20,593 bases of DNA from Pseudomonadota bacterium. Lineage in GTDB: Bacteria; Pseudomonadota; Alphaproteobacteria; Rhizobiales; Rhizobiaceae. A program made the position numbers and the translations under genes. Shown here one piece after another: positions 15,595 to 20,593 of this stretch. The stretch lies in NCBI GenBank assembly GCA_023451735.1, contig JAEXYH010000042.1, positions 1 through 20,593 on the forward strand. Reading direction: 5' to 3'. The number at the start of each line of letters is the position of its first letter. Position 1 is the stretch's first letter. The notes under the pieces are model-generated. The model was given only the letters and a program-made list of their open reading frames with translations, did no database searches and was not told the origin of the DNA.

Positions 15595-15638
15595 GAGTGT
15601 GCATCGTCCTCCCGAGCCGAAGCAATATTGCGCCTATA

Positions 15639-15667
15639 GATTGACCGCCAGCCGGCAACGGTCAATC
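15639..15667. promoter_or_regulatory. 9-11-9 inverted repeat upstream of lacI
   Basis: GATTGACCG (15639-15647) and CGGTCAATC (15659-15667) are perfect arms around 11 bases that contain GCCGGC. On the minus strand a TTGACC in the distal arm could be a -35 box. It may be a promoter-overlapping operator, or a hairpin after modC, though no T-tract follows. Confidence 0.45.
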
Positions 15668-15683
15668 CTTTGGCGAGCAAGAA

Positions 15684-15708
15684 AATCGATTAACGACAGC
15701 TTGTCGTT
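15684..15708. promoter_or_regulatory. Operator-like pair upstream of lacI
   Basis: The palindrome AATCGATT (15684-15691) is followed at once by AACGACA-GCT-TGTCGTT (15692-15708). The order ATCGAT then TTGTCG, 16 bases apart start to start, repeats the arrangement at 14511/14526 (15 apart) before the permease gene, suggesting one regulator acts at both. Confidence 0.45.
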
Positions 15709-15769
15709 GCAGGCGGCCTGGAGCCTGAGCATCAAACTTTCGAAAACCTGCCGGCGCCAAGCCGATGCT

Positions 15770-16831
15770 TCAACGCTCGAGGGCGACCGTCTTGATCACC
15801 GCGAAGACGGGCTTATCGACGACGAGGCCCAAACGTTCGACGGAAAGTGTCGTGATACGGGCAAGCAGAATGTCGGAGCCGGACAGGATGCGGATGCGGG
15901 CCATCCCTTCTCCATCGGGCTCGATGGCCGACACCACGCCTTCGAGAATATTGAGGGCACTCAGGCCTTCCGGACGGATCGTCGCGACCATCACGTCCCG
16001 CTCGGGAATATGCAGGCGCACGCTCTGTCCCGCGATGAGCCGGGCAGTCGGCACGGTAATGCTGGCGACGGAAAGGCTCACGGTCGAAAGACCGTGGGCA
16101 GGATCGACCATGTGCACCTTGCCGGAAAGCACGGCGCCCGCTTCGCGCCGGTCTGCCGAAGGCAAAGACAGGATTTCCGACGGTGTGCCGGTTGCCTCGA
16201 CCTTGCCGTCCTTCATCATCACGACCCTGTCGGCAAGCTGCGCCACCTCTGCGACCGAGTGGCTGACATAGACGATCGGTGTGGCCGTCTCATCGCGCAG
16301 CCGCTGCAAATAAGGAAGGATTTCCGCCTTACGGGCTTCATCGAGTGCGGCGAGCGGCTCGTCCATCAGCAGCAGGCGCGGTGCAGAAAGCAGCGCCCGG
16401 CCGATTGCCACGCGTTGCTTTTCGCCGCCGGACAGGCCGCCGGGGCGCCGGTCTAGAAGGGCATCAATGCCAAGCATGTCGATGATCCGATCGAACTCGG
16501 CGGCGCGCGCATTTTTCGGTGCGAACCAACGGCCATAGACGAGGTTCTGACGGACCGAAAGATGCGGGAAAAGCCGGCCTTCCTGGAAGACATATCCGAA
16601 GCGCCGCCTGTGCCTGGGCACGAAAATACGCTTCTCCGTGTCGACCAGAACCTCGCCGTCGATCACCAGTCGCCCGTGATCGGGTTTGGCAAGCCCCGCG
16701 ATGATCCGCACCATAGAGGTCTTGCCTGACCCCGAGCGACCGAAGAGGGCGGTGACACCGCTTTCGGAGGAAAAACCGGCATCAAGCGAAAAGGCGCCGA
16801 GTTTCTGTCTGGCTTCAACGAGAAGGGTCAT
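15770..16831 (-). CDS. modC: Molybdate ABC transporter ATPase
   Basis: 353 residues. Walker A is GRSGSGKT (31-38), Q-loop YVFQEGRLFPHL, signature LSGGE (133-137), Walker B LLLMDEP (153-159) and the switch His in YVSHSVAEV. Residues about 280-350 form the C-terminal TOBE/Mop domain (LNILEGVVSAIE, ILLARITTLSVE) that binds molybdate and regulates the pump. Length and layout are those of ModC. Its ATG overlaps the modB stop by four bases (ATGA), so translation is coupled. Last gene of modABC. Confidence 0.95.
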   Translation of the reverse strand: MTLLVEARQKLGAFSLDAGFSSESGVTALFGRSGSGKTSMVRIIAGLAKPDHGRLVIDGEVLVDTEKRIFVPRHRRRFGYVFQEGRLFPHLSVRQNLVYGRWFAPKNARAAEFDRIIDMLGIDALLDRRPGGLSGGEKQRVAIGRALLSAPRLLLMDEPLAALDEARKAEILPYLQRLRDETATPIVYVSHSVAEVAQLADRVVMMKDGKVEATGTPSEILSLPSADRREAGAVLSGKVHMVDPAHGLSTVSLSVASITVPTARLIAGQSVRLHIPERDVMVATIRPEGLSALNILEGVVSAIEPDGEGMARIRILSGSDILLARITTLSVERLGLVVDKPVFAVIKTVALER

Positions 16832-17529
16832 TCGGGGCTCACCCTTTTTCCAACCGCATGGGCAAGCAGTTCCGACGCAAGTAATGCCGCAAAGGAGATG
16901 ATGATCGCGACGACGGTGAGACGCATGGCGCCGAGATCGCCGCCCGGCACCTGGGTGAAGGTATAGATGGCGGCAGACAGCGTCTGCGTCTCGCCCGGAA
17001 TGTTGGAAACGAAGGTAATCGTCGCGCCGAACTCGCCCATAGCCTTGGCAAAGGCCAGAATCATGCCGGCGATGATGCCGGGAAGGATCAGCGGCAGCGT
17101 AACGGTCATGAACACCCAGGCCGGGCTTGCGCCGAGTGTCCCGGCAGCCTCTTCGAGCTTGCGATCGACAGATTCAATCGACAGGCGAATGGACCGCACC
17201 ATCAGCGGGAAACCCATCACTCCGCAGGCAAGCGCTGCCCCCGTCCAGCGAAAGGAGAGCACGATGCCGAGATATTCGTTGAGAAAGGAACCGATGACGC
17301 CGCGGCGACCGAAAAGGACGAGCAGGATGAAACCGGTGACGACCGGCGGCAGGATCAGAGGCAGGTGGACGACACCGTTGAGGATCGACTTGCCCCAGAA
17401 TTTTCCCCGCGCCAGAAGATAGGCGACGACGATGCCGAAGGGCAGGCTGACGATCATGGCAATACCGGAGACCCAGAGACTGAGCCTGATCGCAACCCAT
17501 TCCTCATCACTCAATGTCAGCCAGTCCAA
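16828..17529 (-). CDS. modB: Molybdate ABC transporter permease
   Basis: 233 residues with five or six membrane helices, normal for ModB. It forms the homodimeric channel for molybdate. Family landmarks are LPFGIVVAYLLARGKFWGK, HLPLILPPVVTGF and the ATPase-contact loop ESVDRKLEEAAGTLGASP. The start is TTG at 17529 with GGAG seven bases upstream; the nearby ATG at about 17543 runs straight into a stop. A terminator-like hairpin ends only a few bases before this ribosome site. Confidence 0.94.
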   Translation of the reverse strand: MDWLTLSDEEWVAIRLSLWVSGIAMIVSLPFGIVVAYLLARGKFWGKSILNGVVHLPLILPPVVTGFILLVLFGRRGVIGSFLNEYLGIVLSFRWTGAALACGVMGFPLMVRSIRLSIESVDRKLEEAAGTLGASPAWVFMTVTLPLILPGIIAGMILAFAKAMGEFGATITFVSNIPGETQTLSAAIYTFTQVPGGDLGAMRLTVVAIIISFAALLASELLAHAVGKRVSPE

Positions 17530-17544
17530 CGGTCAACTCCGCAT

Positions 17545-17573
17545 AAAAACGGCTTCCGCCGAGGCGGAAGCCG
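17545..17573 (-). terminator. Intercistronic terminator/attenuator between modA and modB
   Basis: CGGCTTCCGCC (17550-17560) and GGCGGAAGCCG (17563-17573) pair perfectly, so about 10 pairs close a 4-base loop. In the modA-to-modB direction the stem is followed at once by TTTTT (complement of 17545-17549). It should stop part of the transcripts after modA, leaving more binding protein than permease and ATPase. Confidence 0.75.
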
Positions 17574-17593
17574 CATCATCACTTTCGATATCC

Positions 17594-18388
17594 TTACTTC
17601 AGAACCGTAAAACCTTCCTTCTCGAAGAAGGGAGCGGCCTTGGCGGACTTCAGATAGTCGAGATAGGCGGCAGCGTCCGGCGCCTTGGATTCGGACAGGA
17701 TGGCGATCGGGTAGATGATCGGCGCATGGCTGTCCTCCGGGAAGGTGCCGACAACAGCTACGCCCGGATCTGCAGCGGCATCGGTGGCATAGACGATACC
17801 GTAAGGTGCTTCGCCGCGGGAAACGAGCGCGAGTGCGGCGCGGACACTTTCTGCGCCGGCAACGCTCTTTTCGACCGATGCCCAGGCACCAAGCTTTTCA
17901 AGTGCTGCCTTGCCGTATTTACCGGCAGGAACGCTGTCCGGCGCGCCCATGGCAAGCTTGCCATCCTTCAGGAGAGCGGCGAGATCAAAACCCTGGCTGA
18001 TCTCGACCGGCTTTGCATTCTCCTTCGGTGCGACCAGCACGATGCGGTTGCCAAGCCAGTTGGACTTGGTGTCTTCCTTCACCAGCTTCTTGTCGGAGAC
18101 GTATTTCATCCAGTCCAGATCGGCCGAGATAAAGACGTCTGCCGGCGCACCGGCTTCGATCTGCTTGGCGAGCGCCGAGCTTGCAGCGTAGGAAGCGGTC
18201 ACTTCCTTGCCTGCCTCTGCGCTCCAGGCCTTATTGGCCGCATCGAGTGCATTTTTCATGCTGGCGGCGGCAAATACGGTCACTTTTTCCTGCGCCGCGG
18301 CTGGCGTCATGGCCGATCCCATGACGACAAAGGCCACTGCGGCTGCTGTCACCGCTTTGTTGATCCAACGACGATCGACGATTTTCAT
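17594..18388 (-). CDS. modA: Molybdate-binding periplasmic protein
   Basis: 264 residues. A signal peptide ends near TPAAAQ (about 28-33). The mature start KVTVFAAASMKNALD and the ASSALAKQIEAGAPADVFISA segment carry the ligand-binding Ser residues of ModA, and YGIVYATDA near 190 carries the conserved Tyr. It captures molybdate (and probably tungstate) for ModBC, supplying molybdenum-cofactor enzymes. The ATG has GGGAG about seven bases upstream. First gene of the operon; control is probably by a ModE-like repressor at the repeat upstream. Confidence 0.95.
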   Translation of the reverse strand: MKIVDRRWINKAVTAAAVAFVVMGSAMTPAAAQEKVTVFAAASMKNALDAANKAWSAEAGKEVTASYAASSALAKQIEAGAPADVFISADLDWMKYVSDKKLVKEDTKSNWLGNRIVLVAPKENAKPVEISQGFDLAALLKDGKLAMGAPDSVPAGKYGKAALEKLGAWASVEKSVAGAESVRAALALVSRGEAPYGIVYATDAAADPGVAVVGTFPEDSHAPIIYPIAILSESKAPDAAAYLDYLKSAKAAPFFEKEGFTVLK

Positions 18389-18408
18389 AATATGGCTCCC
18401 TCAGCACA

Positions 18409-18432
18409 CGAAATATCGATCGGAATATATCG
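18409..18432. promoter_or_regulatory. ModE-box-like inverted repeat upstream of modA
   Basis: CGAAATAT (18409-18416), eight bases, ATATATCG (18425-18432): arms match at seven of eight positions. It resembles the known ModE site, which has CG and TATAT arms about six to eight bases apart. It lies 20 bases before the modA start, where a repressor would block transcription. No modE gene is in this window. Confidence 0.5.
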
Positions 18433-18929
18433 GCGCGATCATTTTGGCCAGCGATATGTTCGGTGGGATATAATGAAGTTTTCCGGGATCGTCTTCGCTT
18501 GGAAATTCAAACAAACATCCGAAGGCCGGAACGGCTTGCTCCCCTACGGAACGCGATGCCATCGGACTGCACCCTGCTCAATGCCTTGAGCGCTGCTAAA
18601 ACCGTTGAAGAGCGTGGACAGCTTTCGATACCGCGGTAAGCCATACGCAGCTTCGCTTCGAACAGGACGATCTCGATACCACCCCGCAGAAGTGCCTTTC
18701 AAAGCTCACCTCTGCAGTTCCTCATCCTGCTTCATGCGGCACTTAAAACGTCACAGCAGGGCTCAACAAGTTCATCGATCGAGCCAGGGAGATATCGCAA
18801 CATCAGACGAAATATCTTTGAGCCACTTCAGGTGCAGCAACCAAGCGAGATACGGATATGGAAATCATAAGGGCATACGCAGACCAACCTGCTTCAGCGG
18901 TCCATATCACGCGGCGCTGACTGCCGGGG
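18433..18929. other. About 500 bases with no credible gene
   Basis: Open frames here (for example + strand 18605 onward) have atypical composition (rich in Ser, Arg, His, Cys), no ribosome site and no recognisable domain. A weak second CGATAT...GATATAAT pair sits at 18452-18473. No T-tract terminator is seen for the minus-strand gene that ends at 18930. The stretch could hold the modA promoter, a small RNA or a decayed gene. Confidence 0.4.
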
Positions 18930-19574
18930 CTAGGCCTTATTGTAGCGGCCGAGCATCTGGCGCAAGCGCGCATTTTGATCTTCAAGCTTTTGCGAAAGCT
19001 TTCTCCGCAAATCCCGGATTTCCTCATCCAGTTCGGTCATCTCGTCGAACGCCGATTTGTCTTCATTCATCGTCACGTCTGAGGCCGATGGCGAGGGCAA
19101 GGTGCGAGGCTGCTTGACGACCTCCGCCGGGGCGTCCTTCTTGCCGGTGGACGGCGAGCTCAGGTTCTGTGGCTGGATAGGTTTGGCGACCTCTTTGACG
19201 GGCTCAGGCTGGCCCATGATGACGGGCGTTTCAGCAGCCGGGCTCTCAAGCGTAACGGCTCGCCTATCCGTCTCGGGGTTCGACTGAATTTTTTCTTCGG
19301 CATCGTCGATGCGCTTGGTAGAGGCATCCTCGACCTTGCTTTCCGGCTGCAACACATCGACAACCGCAATGTCTTCGACCGGACGTTGTTGCTTATCACG
19401 ACCTATTGCGGTGGCACCGGATATGGCCGCGTTATCTTGCGCTTCGGTCGCTACGGAAATTTCGGCGTCTTCGGCTGGCTGGTGCCCGATTGCTTTTATC
19501 TCGGTTTGCGACGCGGTGTCTTCCGTCGGCTTTTTCGAAACCAGGTCGGCCAGAAATCTCCACGGTGTCTTCAT
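18930..19574 (-). CDS. Hypothetical protein with SyrB-like C-terminal motif (longer paralogue)
   Basis: 214 residues. The start is ATG at 19574 (KTPWRFLADLVSKKP), with AAAGG ten bases upstream; a longer frame to 19658 looks untranslated. The N-terminus is a short amphipathic segment. The middle (about 20-165) is acidic, rich in Glu, Ala, Pro and Thr, and probably disordered. The last 30 residues form a coiled-coil-like stretch (LRRKLSQKLEDQNARLRQML) that shares its Leu/Arg spacing with the end of the neighbouring protein, about 10 of 22 positions identical. That resemblance ties it loosely to the rhizobial SyrB-like group. No enzyme motif is present and the function is unknown. Confidence 0.75.
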   Translation of the reverse strand: MKTPWRFLADLVSKKPTEDTASQTEIKAIGHQPAEDAEISVATEAQDNAAISGATAIGRDKQQRPVEDIAVVDVLQPESKVEDASTKRIDDAEEKIQSNPETDRRAVTLESPAAETPVIMGQPEPVKEVAKPIQPQNLSSPSTGKKDAPAEVVKQPRTLPSPSASDVTMNEDKSAFDEMTELDEEIRDLRRKLSQKLEDQNARLRQMLGRYNKA

Positions 19575-19704
19575 AACGTTCAAACCTTTCTTATCATACG
19601 GCAATCGTGCCGGAATTCTGGTGCCGGACCGATAAGGGCCCGGCACTTCAACAGGCAAAACTCGTTAGCTTGCTTGTGTGCAACAACGTTTCGTCGCTAC
19701 GCAA

Positions 19705-20130
19705 TCAGCTCTTGCCGAGGCGCTTGCGCAGATCGGAGTTTTCAGCGTGAAGCTTGTCGAAGAGCTGCTTGCGAAGCTTCTTGTTCTCTTCTTCGAGCTG
19801 AAGGAGCGATGTGATATCGTCGAGCGGCTTGGCGGATGCACTTGCAGCCTTCACGGCGCGGGCTGGTGCTGCAACCTTGCTGGTCGGCTTGCCAGCGGTC
19901 GGCTTGCCAGCGGTCGCCTTGGGCTCTGCGGCAGCAACGGTTTTCGAGCCACGCTTGGCGCGGGTCTTCTTTGCGGGAGCAGCAGGCGCAGCAGCTTCGG
20001 ATGTCACGGCGGCCGGGCTTGTCACCTTTGCGCTGCGCGGTTTGCGGGTCTTCTTCGCTGCGGGCGCAGTTACCGATGCATCAATCGGCGTGGCGTTCGC
20101 TGCGACATCTGCGTTGTTCTCATCAGCCAT
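19705..20130 (-). CDS. SyrB-like protein
   Basis: 141 residues. The start is ATG at 20130 with AGGAG seven bases upstream; a TTG one codon earlier is less likely. The N-terminal two thirds are Ala/Lys/Thr/Pro-rich with basic patches (AKKTRKPRSAK, AKKTRAKRGSK), like a histone H1-type tail that could bind DNA. The last 40 residues, with LLQLEEENKKLRKQL, then DKLHAENSDLRKRLG, match the conserved C-terminal end of Sinorhizobium SyrB and its relatives, as recalled. SyrB represses syrM and so affects symbiosis genes, but the many SyrB-like copies in rhizobia are mostly unstudied. It contains a tandem 15-base repeat. It is encoded 130 bases upstream of the longer paralogue on the same strand. Confidence 0.82.
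   Translation of the reverse strand: MADENNADVAANATPIDASVTAPAAKKTRKPRSAKVTSPAAVTSEAAAPAAPAKKTRAKRGSKTVAAAEPKATAGKPTAGKPTSKVAAPARAVKAASASAKPLDDITSLLQLEEENKKLRKQLFDKLHAENSDLRKRLGKS
19882..19911. repeat. Tandem 15-base repeat inside the SyrB-like gene
   Basis: Two perfect copies of GGTCGGCTTGCCAGC (19882-19896, 19897-19911), with a partial third start after them. They encode TAGKP repeated in the basic linker. Being in frame, a change in copy number would lengthen or shorten the tail by five residues. Confidence 0.85.
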
Positions 20131-20297
20131 CAATTAACTCCTGTGTTCGTAGGCGGCGACTCGTTGTTGATTCAGATATCCGCAAAGTCAAATATTTACA
20201 GGGGGGAGTTGTCCCAGTTTCTGCAATCTAAACTACTTTTTCGCGAATACACTGAATACAAACGCCAAGGACGGCTTCTGAGCGAAAGCCCGTGAGT

Positions 20298-20336
20298 ATG
20301 CAGCACACTACAACACACTCCCGAATCGTGCTGCGT
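20298..20336. repeat. Inverted repeat downstream of the RraA-like gene
   Basis: GCAGCAC (20300-20306) and GTGCTGC (20328-20334) are perfect arms that extend by two pairs, one a wobble, around 21 bases. It lies 24 bases past the RraA-like stop on the minus strand. Without a T-tract, termination is only a possibility. The rest of 20134-20359 holds the SyrB-like gene's leader and a direct repeat GAATACA at 20245 and 20254. Confidence 0.35.
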
Positions 20337-20359
20337 AGAATGCCGAATAGTGGCGTAAA

Positions 20360-20593
20360 TCACCGACTATTTGTCTTACGCCATTCAGCAAAAAGCGCCA
20401 GATTGCTCTCTTCGGTTGCCGGATAAAGCCCGATGATCGTGTGTCCCGCCTTCACCCGCTCGACGGCGAAATCCTCGTAAGCGGTCATCTCCACGGCCTC
20501 GTCGGCGATCTCGTCGGCAATCTCCGCCGGAATGACGATGACGCTGTCGTCGTCGCCGACCATGATGTCGCCCGGAAAGACCGCAACGTCTCC
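20360..20593 (-). CDS. RraA-family protein, C-terminal part (runs off the right edge)
   Basis: 77 residues are visible; the N-terminal half lies beyond the window, and the frame is open to its last base. VFPGDIMVGDDDSVIVIPAE is the hallmark C-terminal segment of the RraA / 4-hydroxy-4-methyl-2-oxoglutarate aldolase-like family. The following helix (DEIADEAVEMTAYEDFAVERV) and the GLYPATEESNLALFAEWRK tail also fit. Members are either divalent-metal pyruvate aldolases or sugar-acid catabolic enzymes, or regulators of RNase E. The metal-binding and catalytic residues are upstream and cannot be checked, so the activity is open. The tail past the core suggests the metabolic rather than the RNase-regulator branch. 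Confidence 0.88.
   Translation of the reverse strand, partial: GDVAVFPGDIMVGDDDSVIVIPAEIADEIADEAVEMTAYEDFAVERVKAGHTIIGLYPATEESNLALFAEWRKTNSR

Noticed and set aside
18605..19117. Plus-strand 170-codon open frame
   Set aside because: It has odd composition and no ribosome site, and its end overlaps the better-supported minus-strand SyrB-like gene.
1..20593. Mobile elements, CRISPR arrays, toxin-antitoxin or phage-defence genes
   Set aside because: I looked for transposase or integrase motifs, regularly spaced repeats and paired small toxins and saw none.

Overview
The window looks like chromosomal DNA of a Rhizobiaceae alphaproteobacterium of the Rhizobium/Agrobacterium type. The reasons are a short FtsZ paralogue of the rhizobial FtsZ2 kind, two SyrB-like small proteins, fairly high G+C with long antisense shadow ORFs, and metabolic and ABC-transport operons typical of that group. 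No tRNA, rRNA, insertion sequence, CRISPR array or phage gene was recognised. Species cannot be assigned by reading alone.

Left part (1-3743, + strand): a small Cys/Arg-rich protein of unknown function, then dgoK and dgoA (2-keto-3-deoxygalactonate kinase and the 6-phospho aldolase, the last two steps of the De Ley-Doudoroff galactose/galactonate route), then a truncated ftsZ that starts with TTG. Two mutually exclusive hairpins lie in the ftsZ leader, and strong hairpins follow the gene.

3744-8641: a three-gene minus-strand operon for a periplasm-facing, membrane-bound FAD dehydrogenase of the gluconate/sorbitol/fructose dehydrogenase type (tri-haem cytochrome c, Tat-exported small subunit, GMC flavoprotein with a three-Cys cluster). 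A divergent LysR regulator reads away from it, with palindromes between the two. 8859-10094: a soluble PAS protein resembling Aer but with a degenerate chemoreceptor-like helical part, ended by a strong terminator.

10167-15594 (minus strand): LacI regulator, two polar-amino-acid-type permeases, binding protein, ATPase, a D-2-hydroxyacid dehydrogenase and a small dimeric alpha-beta barrel protein, all in one direction. This reads as a LacI-controlled uptake and reduction operon for an unknown small acid. Similar operator-like pairs occur before lacI and before the first permease gene.

15770-18388 (minus strand): modA-modB-modC for molybdate uptake, with a terminator-like hairpin between modA and modB and a ModE-box-like inverted repeat upstream of modA. 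A stretch of about 540 bases without a credible gene follows. Then come two adjacent minus-strand proteins that share a SyrB-like C-terminal leucine/arginine motif, and the 3' end of an RraA-family gene that runs off the right edge.

The parts with most room for new biology are the LacI/ABC/dehydrogenase/barrel operon, the PAS protein with its degenerate signalling domain, the ftsZ2 leader, and the SyrB-like pair. None is proven to be a new system by sequence reading alone.
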